A stretch of 64,000 nucleotides of DNA, from positions 1,178,001 through 1,242,000 of the forward strand of contig NC_009046.1 in the NCBI RefSeq assembly GCF_000209165.1. Reading direction: 5' to 3'. Positions 20,353-30,931 of this stretch are shown piece after piece; positions within the stretch are counted from its first letter, which is position 1, and each line of letters begins with the position of its first letter. Below the pieces are notes generated by a model, which saw nothing but the letters and a program-made list of their open reading frames with translations, was not told the origin of the DNA and searched no databases. The DNA comes from Scheffersomyces stipitis CBS 6054 (Eukaryota > Ascomycota > Pichiomycetes > Serinales > Debaryomycetaceae). Both the position numbers and the translations under genes were made by a program.

Positions 20353-20738
20353 AGAAAGGGCATCTTAGGCACATGTGGTTGTAAATGCAATCTCCAGTAA
20401 TCAACAAAGGAGATACTGCTTGTTGTTCACATTTCGGGAATGCTGTAGGCAATTCTGAACCTATATCAATATATTTAAATTGATTTCATTGATATCTTGT
20501 GAATTTGACAAGATAGACTTCTTTGAAATTGTAAGTTATATTGCATGTTTACACTAAAATTACATATTGATTTTGATATCGGCATCCTCGTTCACTCCCA
20601 TTTGTACAATACTGTGTATTTATGTTACATTTATAAAATAATTTACGATTCAATATTGCAATATCATAATTCACTATATACCTCTATCTATGGAAAAAGC
20701 TCCATTGGCAGAACTGAATGTTTGTATAATGATTCCCA
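20353..20738. other. 3' intergenic region ELF1 / LRR gene
   Basis: About 385 bp between convergent genes, very AT-rich with tatata and aataaa-like stretches expected of yeast 3' ends. Nothing else is seen. Confidence 0.4.
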
Positions 20739-23700
20739 TTACTTATGTGCAAATGTACTCAAGACCTTGTCGTATGCTTCGTTTATGCGGTCTCCGTCTG
20801 CCGAAACAGGTTCTAATGTCTCTACACTGAGCGTCTTCTTTGCTACAGGCTTCTCAATCACTGGATGCTCCAATGTGGTGTCAGTCGACGTGGTCTTTAT
20901 TCCATCTTCTTCCTCCTTGGAAATTGCATCGGCATTAGTCTGGTTTTCGATCGATAAAGCTCTAAGTCTTTCTTTTATTTCGTTGATGTCTCCAACATCA
21001 GGAACTTGCCTATGCGGGTTCTTTCCGTGCATGTTGTAAACTTTACCAAGAGAAATTCCTTTGTTCTTCAACTCTTCTAGATAGGAAATGATCTTTTCCA
21101 AATCTGCAAACTCAACACCTCTCAATTTCTTACGAAGATCCTCGCCAGAAACATCCCCCATGTAGCCCTCTTCATGTTGATGGTGGAAGTCGTGCAATCT
21201 CGACAACTTCAAGACCGAACCCTCTTGTCTGTCCAAGTTAGACAAATTAGTTCTTGAGGTCGATCTTGACATACCAAGAGGAGATATGCTGGGTGGAATG
21301 TCGTTGCTCTTAGGAACCCCTAAGTTTTGATCATCATACTGGATGAACAACGCTTTCTTGAGATTCTTTTCGTCTTCTGCTGAATTGGCTAACTGTTCAA
21401 GGATATTGTTATCCACATCTGTCAACGATGGATCAATCAACTGAAGTCCCTTTTCAATGGAAGAATCAATGAAGATAAATCTGATCAAGGTTTCTTTTCC
21501 TTCAAGGTCCAATTCGTTTCGCAATTGTAGCTGCAATAATTCGTCGATTGTTGCCTTCAACTCCTGTCTAATCTTCAATGCTCTCCGTATGAACTTGCTG
21601 ACTTCAGGGGAAGTCAAGTCGAGTTTCTGTTTGGCCTTCATTGATAAAATCTTGTTCATGGACTCTGTCAAAGATTCGCCTGCATTTTCATTTCCGGAAT
21701 CGTTCAAATCAAGGTCCACACTCTTGGAGGCATAGAGTAATCTTTCCATGTTCCTCATACAATACAAACCAATTCTTTCTTTGAATAAATCCGGGAAGTT
21801 ATCGTTATCACAATCCAAAGCTATCAATGTCTTCGAGTTCTTCAAGGCATTGATCAACGCACTTGCTGCCGTCAACTCAATTCTATTTCCCAACAACGAG
21901 AAGTAGCCCAAGTTCTTACAGAAAGGCATAACCTTGGCAATGGAAAGGAGAGAAGATTGGCTGAAGTTGATGTTTTCCAAGTGTAATCTAATCAACTTTG
22001 GAAACAATGGAAGCTTGGAAGTGAAGTATTGAGTGATTGCAGACTCGCTTAATCCCAAGTCTTTCGAAGAAGACGATGAGGTTGAACTAGAAATACTGGA
22101 ATTATCAGAATGCAACTCTATACCTGAATTACTATCCACGCTTGGAGATTTACTGAAAGTTCCAAACAATCGCTGGTTATTGGAGAAATCTAGATATTTC
22201 AAGTTTGGAAGCTTCAAGAGGATCGACTCAAACACCTCCTTGAAATATTCGTTGAACATCGAGTTCGTTGAGTTTAAACTCAAGAAGGCCAACATAGATT
22301 TAGAAATCAATTCCTCAAAGTCCTTATGTTCGTTCTTGAAGTCGAGGAAGATCTTAAGCATCTGAATAGACAGGAAGTCGTTGTAGCCAAGATCCAAGCC
22401 TCTGGCAAAGTCTCGGAAGAGCCAGTTATCCACAACGATCTTGACATGCTTTGGAGTCAACTGATTGTAAGCAAGGCCCAACCTGTTGGTCTTTTTGGAT
22501 ACTGCCAACTTCATCAACTTCTCGAAGTTGTCCAAATCTGTGATGCAGCAACCTGTCAAGATAAGTTCTTCTATACCACCTCTGGCCACCAACGTAGCTA
22601 CGAATAAGGACCAGTCCATATCAGATCTGTTGTCTGCATTACAGGTCATTCTCTTGACTTCTTCGTCCTTCTTAGCATCAGAGTTTCTCTTCTTTCTCTT
22701 CTTCAATACATTTACTGACAAAGATGGGCATTGGGTGATATCCAATCGATTCAAGACTGTATTTCTCGATAAGAACCAACACAACATGGCCCATCCTTCT
22801 TGGTCCATAGGCGTATTACGCAAACTGATTTTCTCTAGTTGCTTCTTTGCACTCATGGCTGCTAACAATATCTTGAATTGCTCCAAAGATAAGCTGACAC
22901 CATCCAACGAGACACAGATAACCGGTGCAATTCTCAAGAAATCTGCAAACGTCTGAATCTCAACCATCGTCGGTGTTGGGTTTCTCAACTGAAGCACAGG
23001 CAATGGGGCCATTGAGCCCTTGGGAATCTGCTTGAGAATAGCAGGAATGGGTAATATTTCCCGTAAATGACAACATCTAGTATACATGAGATCAAGAGCC
23101 ATTTTCTTCACCGGAATGCTGTAGCCTGCTGGTGCTGGTTGGTGGTGAATCATGGGCTTGTCAATGTTGAGGGCTCTTGCCTTTTTATCTACGGCTGGTT
23201 CATCCTCTGTTGAACTTATGGAGTCATTCTTAATTAAGCCGTCCTTAGGAGATTCTGGGGAACCTGGCTCGCCGTTTACTTCTTCTTCATCTTCTTCATC
23301 TTCTTCATCCTTATCTTTCTTTATGAGTCCCAAAGCTCCTGTTCCTCCAACTACAATGCCTCCACCCTGGCCCATCTGGGACTTCTCCATAGCGAGTTTG
23401 TCCTCGTCGGTGAGTGGGTTGATTTTCACAGTAGTGCCGATAATTTCTACGTTTCCTTTTCTGGGAGTTCTAGAAGGAATCTGCTGAGGTGGATCGATCA
23501 AGAACGTTGACAGATGGAAAGCAACTCGTTTGAAGGGCTTCAAATTTTTGAAATTCGAATCAGAATCTAGTACCGAAGGCGCTGGAGTCGACGTAGCACT
23601 ACAGAGTGAATTAGTGGAATCTACAGCCATGATGTTTTTGTCAATTCCATTCGCATGTGTTATGGTGCTTTTACGTCTCAAGAAAGATGAAAACTTGCTG

Positions 23701-24761
23701 GTAGTCGAAGGTGGCTCAGACTCGGCAACATTTTTGTTGTATGTGACATTATCGTAGCCATTAACCAAGGCACTAGGAAGTGGGGATATTGCTGGATGGC
23801 TGGGAATCGATGCAGTGGTGCTTGCAGAAGAAGCCGACGCTACAGATGATCTACGTGAGGCTACTGAGCTACGACGGATATCCTTCTGCTGGTAGAACTT
23901 GATGTACTCCTCCAAACGTGGATCTACAGATTCCTCAAACGAATCTGTCGAAGCCATTTCAACATTGGGACTGGATCGAGCGAGTTCAAAACTGGATTCA
24001 GCAGTTCCATTCATCTTCGCTGATGGTACAGAGGGGCCAAACGAAGGAGACGACGAGCCTACATTCACATTTGTGTCGTTTGTACCCTTCTTCATGCGCA
24101 TATCGTAGTTCGACTTGAATACAGGCTGCTTTGCGGGCTTGTCTACATGTCCATTGCTACTAGCAGATGAAGCTGTATAATGAGATCCCGGTGATGGAGG
24201 GTCCTTGCTACTGTGGCCGAGTTTGACTTTGAGTTTCGAGAAAAATCCGCCAGACGATGACGACGTGCTGCCCAAAGACGAAACCAGACTTTTACGTCGA
24301 GTGCTATCCCGGCGCTGCACGGGCGACTCTGGAGCTACGATGGGTAGTACGTTTTCTTCCTGAACCGGAGCTATGGATGGCTTTGTCTTATGCAAGTTGT
24401 TCCCGTTGGTGTTGGAGATGTTTGTGTTGAGATGAGACGAAACCGGTGATAACGAGTTGTTGGATACCGTTTTTTTGGTGTCGTTGCTGCTAATATTACT
24501 GGCATTGCTATTAGTTTCAGTAACATTACTCGCATTACTGGCACTAGTCGAATTACTTCTATGTTTGCTGTTACTGGAATGGGATTTTTGATCATCGGGT
24601 CTGTCTCCCACCGCAGATATGGAATAGTCTCTGAGAAACCAGTCCACATCCGACGTTTGCACGCCCTTCAAGTTAGAGGCCTGTTTCTCTAGAATGTCTC
24701 TGATCTTGCAGAGATCGAAGGCGGAAGTGCTGTCGGAAGCTTCCACATCTTTTGACGACAT
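20739..24761 (-). CDS. Large leucine-rich-repeat protein with PP1-docking RVAF motif (Gip3/Her1-like)
   Basis: A 1340-residue protein. The first 400 residues are disordered and Ser/Thr/Asn-rich, with basic RRKS and RRSS motifs that look like kinase sites. Near residue 410 the sequence KPFKRVAFHL contains RVAF, a canonical RVxF docking motif for protein phosphatase 1 (Glc7). An acidic stretch (EDEEDEEE) precedes a leucine-rich-repeat domain from about 590 to 1000 (repeats such as LEKISLRNTPMDQEGW, LDITQCPSL, LGLAYNQL and LKYLDFSNN). A helical C-terminal region follows, with FIRRALKIRQELKATIDELL. Disordered N-terminus, RVxF, then LRRs resembles the Glc7-interacting Gip3/Her1 group of budding yeast; I cannot confirm orthology. 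Likely a cytoplasmic PP1 regulator (inference). Confidence 0.75.
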   Translation of the reverse strand: MSSKDVEASDSTSAFDLCKIRDILEKQASNLKGVQTSDVDWFLRDYSISAVGDRPDDQKSHSSNSKHRSNSTSASNASNVTETNSNASNISSNDTKKTVSNNSLSPVSSHLNTNISNTNGNNLHKTKPSIAPVQEENVLPIVAPESPVQRRDSTRRKSLVSSLGSTSSSSGGFFSKLKVKLGHSSKDPPSPGSHYTASSASSNGHVDKPAKQPVFKSNYDMRMKKGTNDTNVNVGSSSPSFGPSVPSAKMNGTAESSFELARSSPNVEMASTDSFEESVDPRLEEYIKFYQQKDIRRSSVASRRSSVASASSASTTASIPSHPAISPLPSALVNGYDNVTYNKNVAESEPPSTTSKFSSFLRRKSTITHANGIDKNIMAVDSTNSLCSATSTPAPSVLDSDSNFKNLKPFKRVAFHLSTFLIDPPQQIPSRTPRKGNVEIIGTTVKINPLTDEDKLAMEKSQMGQGGGIVVGGTGALGLIKKDKDEEDEEDEEEVNGEPGSPESPKDGLIKNDSISSTEDEPAVDKKARALNIDKPMIHHQPAPAGYSIPVKKMALDLMYTRCCHLREILPIPAILKQIPKGSMAPLPVLQLRNPTPTMVEIQTFADFLRIAPVICVSLDGVSLSLEQFKILLAAMSAKKQLEKISLRNTPMDQEGWAMLCWFLSRNTVLNRLDITQCPSLSVNVLKKRKKRNSDAKKDEEVKRMTCNADNRSDMDWSLFVATLVARGGIEELILTGCCITDLDNFEKLMKLAVSKKTNRLGLAYNQLTPKHVKIVVDNWLFRDFARGLDLGYNDFLSIQMLKIFLDFKNEHKDFEELISKSMLAFLSLNSTNSMFNEYFKEVFESILLKLPNLKYLDFSNNQRLFGTFSKSPSVDSNSGIELHSDNSSISSSTSSSSSKDLGLSESAITQYFTSKLPLFPKLIRLHLENINFSQSSLLSIAKVMPFCKNLGYFSLLGNRIELTAASALINALKNSKTLIALDCDNDNFPDLFKERIGLYCMRNMERLLYASKSVDLDLNDSGNENAGESLTESMNKILSMKAKQKLDLTSPEVSKFIRRALKIRQELKATIDELLQLQLRNELDLEGKETLIRFIFIDSSIEKGLQLIDPSLTDVDNNILEQLANSAEDEKNLKKALFIQYDDQNLGVPKSNDIPPSISPLGMSRSTSRTNLSNLDRQEGSVLKLSRLHDFHHQHEEGYMGDVSGEDLRKKLRGVEFADLEKIISYLEELKNKGISLGKVYNMHGKNPHRQVPDVGDINEIKERLRALSIENQTNADAISKEEEDGIKTTSTDTTLEHPVIEKPVAKKTLSVETLEPVSADGDRINEAYDKVLSTFAHK

Positions 24762-27429
24762 TTGGCGAAGTGCTGATGTTACTGTGAGTAAGTTCTGTTA
24801 CTGACGGATAAGCACTGGATCCGAAATGCTAATAGTGGGGAGAGGCGAATATGGACGATAGTATAGATTGCCTCGACTGCAGTGGAATAGCTAGAGGCTT
24901 TGTTTGTATAACGGTCGAAGAAGGAACGAAGTAGTGTGCTAGCAGTGCTAACAAAAATGCAAATTTGTTTGAAAAGAAAAGGAGCCCTTACTGAATGTTT
25001 TTGGCTGGCCAGAGGATGGTCTCGTATTTGCAAAGGGATGCTGCAGGAATTTGGGGAAATAAAGATGATGTCGCACTTGCCAGGTAGAAGAGGTGCGAGG
25101 GACAAACAGACAGAAATTGTACGGACTCTATCTGTTACTCAGGCTAATAGCAAATATATAAAGACATTTATTGACATAATCATTACCACCGTAACGATAT
25201 CATAAAATTACACAATATATGTCTGGGTCGCTTTCAAAATATCATAGAGAGTTTCAATTTCGAAAATCGCTGCCTGCACTAAATTAAAAGTTCGTTGGCC
25301 CCTGATCCCCAGAGTCTCCATCCACTAAGTCAGGCGAGAGAATAAGCCAACACGACTTCACAACGAGGCATTTCACTAGTGCTGCTTAAATTGTGCTACG
25401 GCGGTGGTGCCGTTGCTAATTAGCCTACAAGGTCCTAAATAAGCCTCTAGCGACGCTTTATTATTCATACCAGAAAGGTAATGAAGTTGCTAAGGAGTAC
25501 TTCCGAGCCATGGTTTGTTTCCTTCTCTCTTAGTTGTACATTCTTTTTATCAAAACTCTATTTCAACACCCACCGAACACTCTCTTGTGATCTACATTAT
25601 ATTTGAAGATTTAACTTGAAGATGTTGAAATATGAAACAAATGGAACATTCCCGGAGTTGCGAGTGTCTACGCTTGTTAAACTCATTCTTCGCCTATATT
25701 GCAACTAGCCGATGAAATAAGAAAGCTGGGAATAAAGTATTCGGTGACTTCTCAAATTAATGACACATTCAGTTATAGAAGTTACCAAGACCTCTGTATC
25801 CATATGGCCCAACCTTTCTTATGCTTCTAGTGTCTTTTGCACCCACCTACCTAAATGTGTCTGCGACATCCCGATACAACAGGCTCATATCTTTTCAAGA
25901 CAGCTGATAGCTTATATACAGACAAACTTGTGCATCGCAAGTCACTGTTTTGAATAATAATGACTGCCTTAGCGAAGCTTGGGGAAGTCATCCAACGAAA
26001 AAAGTCGCAACTGCATTTTTGTCTGTTTATCGATAAGAAGAGTTTATTCCTCATAAACTAAATAATTTTTATGTAGAAGCCTCAGAAAATTATTTGACTC
26101 AGGATTTGGTCCAAATGTGTTCTAAGTGAACCTTTGAGAAATATAAGGAACGGGATGTATTGCAATCTTTCTTCTCCCTTATATTTGTTCTGGGATGATA
26201 CTCGTTGGCGGAATGAGCCCTCCCTATCCGCTTCAACTTTTGTTTCTTGATGTAGCAAATTATATACTGCACTCTTTAGCTCTGGGAAATAAGGCGTGGG
26301 CATATCCTGGCCATACGGAGAACTGTTCCAAAAATCGTGCCATTTCAAAAGAAACCGTTCTGGTGACAACTAGAAGTGTGCTAACATTTCTTCATAGTTG
26401 CTGGAAATTGATGTAAGACGAGGCCCGGTAGTTTGACCGGCCATGCAATTAATGTCTTCAAAGGGCATTGAAGCTTCGATTCGTATCTCCCTTCATATTT
26501 TTTGCAAGCCACCTTCCAACCGCAAGTGCACGGCTGAAGATGCTGAGTTGACAATCCAGAGCTTTCTGAACTATTCTTGATTCAAAACTTGGAGTTAAAT
26601 CTTGTGATTCTGGTCGTCAGGAATACGAAATATGAGAGACGTTTGCCCTTTCAAGTGGATTAGGACATCTTTTTCCAATTAACATTGTAGTCATACCCGA
26701 GATTCTATCTTTTTGAAGGCTTTTCTAATATTCCTTCATGACAGGGCCTGACTCATGTATTTCTTTATAGCAGGATCTTCTTGTGGTCTAAAGCCAGAAG
26801 ACTGTGAAATGTTCTGATTTGTTTAAACATAACAATAGGGTGACATGACAGCAACACCATGGATTCGGCGTGAATTTCTCAACACTTCGATCAAAGGAAA
26901 TCAATCGTCGAACAATTGATTGTAGAGCTAGGCTCCTTGTACGAACGTATGGCTGTATTAGAAAATCAAATACTACCTGAAAACATCGAATTATGTTGTA
27001 GATCTGCCCTCTTTTTTTCAATTTACAGAATAAAGAAAGCAAGAAAAACTTCTTTGGGCGTAGCGAATTAACATTGAACAAAACAGAAAGAATCTTACCT
27101 AATTATGAAGGTATAATCACATTAACCAGGTAGACAGGGTTCAAAAAAACATATCCAAGATATTATATTCCCAATGGTTGCAGATTTTTATTCTTCTACC
27201 TTCCTGACTTTTTTGTAAGGGGAACAATGAAATGCCAACAAAAATGGTACCTGTAAATTACTTCCAGTATATAATGAAAATTCAAACACATTCTTACCTA
27301 TGCAATAGAAGATTCAAGCTTCAGTTAACACTAGCCGAAAGTGCACAGCAAAAATTTGGGAACCGCTTATACTTTGAAGGTCGAACCTGTAAGTAAATCA
27401 ACACTTCGGCAAGAAGTTGAACTCACACG

Positions 27430-27451
27430 GAATAATTCTTCCGAATTATTC
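27430..27451. repeat. Perfect 9-bp inverted repeat with 4-nt loop
   Basis: GAATAATTC at 27430-27438 is followed by TTCC and then its exact complement GAATTATTC at 27443-27451. It is AT-rich, so it is only a weak hairpin. No gene boundary is evident here. Confidence 0.5.
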
Positions 27452-28485
27452 ACTAGAAGATAAGCTTGAATTAACACAAAGTAGGAATGTTTTCGTAAGT
27501 GGAAAGTTTGCAGAATTTCACGGAGCCCTCGAACTTTCGCGTAAGACTACAAACTAGCTACCGCAAAGTTCCTTTAGAATTTGTTTTCATTACGTTCATG
27601 ATCCTCACGAATCATTAACTCACTTCGAAACCCAATATTTTTATGTATTCTTTGTAGAAGACTTATTCTAGAACTGCCATCATTGTCTGAACCAGATATC
27701 TCTTCAGTGACCAAAACGAGAAGTGTAACAAAATCTCAGCAACAAACTAACAAGGCTGATTCAATACATTTTGTGACACTAGGTTCTGTAGTTGTGTGAA
27801 TACTTTGCCAGCGTCCAATTTGACAAATGGTGTGTTCCGTAAATCCCCCAATTTAGACATCTATGATGTCATGCATTTGTTAATTTTCAAGAGTTAATCC
27901 CGATAGGGCATCTAGGTTGGAAAATTTTGAGAATCACCACCCGAAACTTCGAAATAAATTTTTCTTAAACTTCTGAAGATCTCAATGAGGTCAATAGACT
28001 AGCGTGTTTCTGTAATCGAACGAGATTCGGGTTCTCTTAAATCGATCCACTATTGTTCCCAATATTGTTCCTGATCGTGTTTGCTAGTTATGTTGTCTTT
28101 GTGCAAGGATACCTTATTTTTTAGTCCAGTGGGGCAGCCAAGACTTGCAATGACACTGTAAAAAAAAAGACAAATTCCATCAAGTATTTTTCTGCTGGAA
28201 ATAACTGGAGTACAGACAAAACTATTGTCATCAGCATAATGAACTTCCCGTTGATTCTACCGCCCCCTCTCCTTATTACGTGAATAATGCAGGTCGCGGT
28301 ACATTTTTTATGCAACCCCATCATATATTCACCGACTTCCGAGGGCGCATCTACATTACAGTAGGGAAGAAAATCCGAAAGGGCAATCCCCCAGAAATAT
28401 TATTTCTCTTGACTTCACATACTACTTTGTGCGTGGTAAATGTATCCAGCAAAACTAATTACCCTAGAAAATATTCACCTAACTA

Positions 28486-28496
28486 CCCCACCCCAC
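28486..28496. promoter_or_regulatory. Tandem Mig1-like CCCCAC sites
   Basis: CCCCAC occurs at 28486-28491 and again at 28491-28496, sharing one C. On the other strand this reads GTGGGG twice, matching the SYGGGG core of Mig1-type glucose repressors. It lies about 740 bp before the transporter ATG. Confidence 0.35.
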
Positions 28497-28628
28497 ATCA
28501 TTTGCGGAAGTAGAAAAAGCTTGCTAGGCTGAAGTTGTACATGCAAATAATATTCCGGACAATAGCCTTGGTGTGTGTTTGAATGTGAAAAGAAAACCCG
28601 AACCAATGTCGGTGAGAACACTACTTAC

Positions 28629-28698
28629 GAGTTTTGGCATTTGAGTTTTGGCATTTGAGTTTTGGCATTTGAGCTTTGGCATTTAAGTTTTGCCGTTT
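28629..28698. repeat. Tandem repeat, five copies of 14 bp
   Basis: Five head-to-tail 14-mers based on GAGTTTTGGCATTT. The first three copies (28629-28670) are identical, the fourth differs at one base (GAGC...) and the fifth is degenerate (AAGTTTTGCCGTTT). It lies about 530-600 bp upstream of the transporter gene. The identical copies suggest recent slippage or unequal exchange. Confidence 0.9.
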
Positions 28699-29128
28699 GG
28701 CTAGTCATAATAGGTAGTTTTGATATCATGATGTTCCTTTTCTACTCGATTGATACTTCGATGGATGGATTGCTTTCCCGATGACAAGCTTCCATGGGGC
28801 TGAAAATACGGCGCTATGCATTCCCAAAAAATGCCCGCAACAATATTCCTCCGGGGTAGAAAATCACCACCACTTAAAGTTTAGAAGGTGGATCCTTCGT
28901 CCAATTTTCGGATCAGGAGTGCATAAAAATCACGAGCAACCTCCGCATATTTACTCCACGTTACGGAATAACCTTCCTAGACATCAGTGCATTTCTGACT
29001 TTCGTCGGAATGATTTGACTTTCGACTTGGGACACAAAACCTCACCTACATGATGCATGAATTATTGAGGTGAAATTAATGTGGAGTATGGGGCAAGAAG
29101 GTGCTTACCAATACGGTGCTGCAATTCT

Positions 29129-29152
29129 GTGGGGTCAATAATCATATAAAAG
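29129..29152 (+). promoter_or_regulatory. Proximal promoter of transporter gene: Mig1-like site and TATA box
   Basis: GTGGGG at 29129-29134 matches the Mig1 core, and TATAAAAG at 29145-29152 is a good TATA box, 79 bp before the ATG at 29231. A Mig1-like site just upstream of a TATA box fits a glucose-repressible gene (inference). Confidence 0.5.
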
Positions 29153-29230
29153 AAATGAATCTGCTGATACATGAACTAATTTGAAGTAGTAATTTAATCA
29201 AATAATTCACATTCAACTAATATATTCAAA

Positions 29231-30931
29231 ATGCACGGTGGTGGTGACGGTAACGATATCACAGAAATTATTGCAGCCAGACGTCTCCAGATCGCTGGTA
29301 AGTCTGGTGTGGCTGGTTTAGTCGCAAACTCAAGATCTTTCTTCATCGCAGTCTTTGCATCTCTTGGTGGATTGGTCTACGGTTACAATCAAGGTATGTT
29401 CGGTCAAATTTCCGGTATGTACTCATTCTCCAAAGCTATTGGTGTTGAAAAGATTCAAGACAATCCTACTTTGCAAGGTTTGTTGACTTCTATTCTTGAA
29501 CTTGGTGCCTGGGTTGGTGTCTTGATGAACGGTTACATTGCTGATAGATTGGGTCGTAAGAAGTCAGTTGTTGTCGGTGTTTTCTTCTTCTTCATCGGTG
29601 TCATTGTACAAGCTGTTGCTCGTGGTGGTAACTACGACTACATCTTAGGTGGTAGATTTGTCGTCGGTATTGGTGTGGGTATTCTTTCTATGGTTGTGCC
29701 ATTGTACAATGCTGAAGTTTCTCCACCAGAAATTCGTGGTTCTTTGGTTGCTTTGCAACAATTGGCTATTACTTTCGGTATTATGATTTCTTACTGGATT
29801 ACCTACGGTACCAACTACATTGGTGGTACTGGCTCTGGTCAAAGTAAAGCTTCTTGGTTGGTTCCTATTTGTATCCAATTGGTTCCAGCTTTGCTCTTGG
29901 GTGTTGGTATCTTCTTCATGCCTGAGTCTCCAAGATGGTTGATGAACGAAGACAGAGAAGACGAATGTTTGTCCGTTCTTTCCAACTTGCGTTCCTTGAG
30001 TAAGGAAGATACTCTTGTTCAAATGGAATTCCTTGAAATGAAGGCACAAAAGTTGTTCGAAAGAGAACTTTCTGCAAAGTACTTCCCTCACCTCCAAGAC
30101 GGTTCTGCCAAGAGCAACTTCTTGATTGGTTTCAACCAATACAAGTCCATGATTACTCACTACCCAACCTTCAAGCGTGTTGCAGTTGCCTGTTTAATTA
30201 TGACCTTCCAACAATGGACTGGTGTTAACTTCATCTTGTACTATGCTCCATTCATCTTCAGTTCTTTAGGTTTGTCTGGAAACACCATTTCTCTTTTAGC
30301 TTCTGGTGTTGTCGGTATCGTCATGTTCCTTGCTACCATTCCAGCTGTTCTTTGGGTCGACAGACTTGGTAGAAAGCCAGTTTTGATTTCCGGTGCCATT
30401 ATCATGGGTATTTGTCACTTTGTTGTGGCTGCAATCTTAGGTCAGTTCGGTGGTAACTTTGTCAACCACTCCGGTGCTGGTTGGGTTGCTGTTGTCTTCG
30501 TTTGGATTTTCGCTATCGGTTTCGGTTACTCTTGGGGTCCATGTGCTTGGGTCCTTGTTGCCGAAGTCTTCCCATTGGGTTTGCGTGCTAAGGGTGTTTC
30601 TATCGGTGCCTCTTCTAACTGGTTGAACAACTTCGCTGTCGCCATGTCTACCCCAGATTTTGTTGCTAAGGCTAAGTTCGGTGCTTACATTTTCTTAGGT
30701 TTGATGTGTATTTTCGGTGCCGCATACGTTCAATTCTTCTGTCCAGAAACTAAGGGTCGTACCTTGGAAGAAATTGATGAACTTTTCGGTGACACCTCTG
30801 GTACTTCCAAGATGGAAAAGGAAATCCATGAGCAAAAGCTTAAGGAAGTTGGTTTGCTTCAATTGCTCGGTGAAGAAAATGCTTCTGAATCCGAAAACAG
30901 CAAGGCTGATGTCTACCACGTTGAAAAATAA
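29231..30931 (+). CDS. XUT1: Sugar transporter of the major facilitator superfamily, probably xylose transporter Xut1
   Basis: A 566-residue, 12-TM sugar/H+ symporter-type protein. It carries the family signatures: GRLGRKK-type loop (ADRLGRKKS), PESPRWL, the QQWTGVNF segment in TM7, DRLGRKP in the loop after TM8, and PETKGRTLEEIDELF at the end of TM12. In TM1 it has GGLVYG at residues 46-51, matching the G-G/F-x-x-x-G motif associated with xylose-transporting members. Length and sequence agree with what I recall of S. stipitis Xut1; the exact paralog should be confirmed by a database search. I found no in-frame CTG codon, and codons such as GGT, GCT, TTG and AAG dominate, pointing to high expression in a CUG-Ser yeast. 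The promoter has a TATA box and Mig1-like sites. Confidence 0.85.
   Translation: MHGGGDGNDITEIIAARRLQIAGKSGVAGLVANSRSFFIAVFASLGGLVYGYNQGMFGQISGMYSFSKAIGVEKIQDNPTLQGLLTSILELGAWVGVLMNGYIADRLGRKKSVVVGVFFFFIGVIVQAVARGGNYDYILGGRFVVGIGVGILSMVVPLYNAEVSPPEIRGSLVALQQLAITFGIMISYWITYGTNYIGGTGSGQSKASWLVPICIQLVPALLLGVGIFFMPESPRWLMNEDREDECLSVLSNLRSLSKEDTLVQMEFLEMKAQKLFERELSAKYFPHLQDGSAKSNFLIGFNQYKSMITHYPTFKRVAVACLIMTFQQWTGVNFILYYAPFIFSSLGLSGNTISLLASGVVGIVMFLATIPAVLWVDRLGRKPVLISGAIIMGICHFVVAAILGQFGGNFVNHSGAGWVAVVFVWIFAIGFGYSWGPCAWVLVAEVFPLGLRAKGVSIGASSNWLNNFAVAMSTPDFVAKAKFGAYIFLGLMCIFGAAYVQFFCPETKGRTLEEIDELFGDTSGTSKMEKEIHEQKLKEVGLLQLLGEENASESENSKADVYHVEK

Larger units (their letters stand above)
24762..29230. 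other. 4.4-kb gene-poor region upstream of the sugar transporter
   Basis: The longest stretch without a credible gene. Frames of 60-97 codons on both strands start at non-ATG codons or show no recognisable composition. The left part is the LRR-gene promoter and the right part (about 28.4-29.2 kb) is probably the transporter promoter. It contains a 9-bp perfect inverted repeat at 27430-27451, a 5 x 14-bp tandem repeat at 28629-28698 and Mig1-like sites. No tRNA or LTR was recognised; a non-coding RNA cannot be excluded. Confidence 0.4.

Noticed and set aside
20545..21039. 164-codon plus-strand frame overlapping the 3' end of the LRR gene
   Set aside because: Mostly antisense to the LRR gene, and its start region is in AT-rich 3' sequence; no recognisable product.
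29645..30160. 171-codon minus-strand frame opposite the sugar transporter
   Set aside because: Antisense shadow of a codon-biased gene; no domain and no promoter signal.
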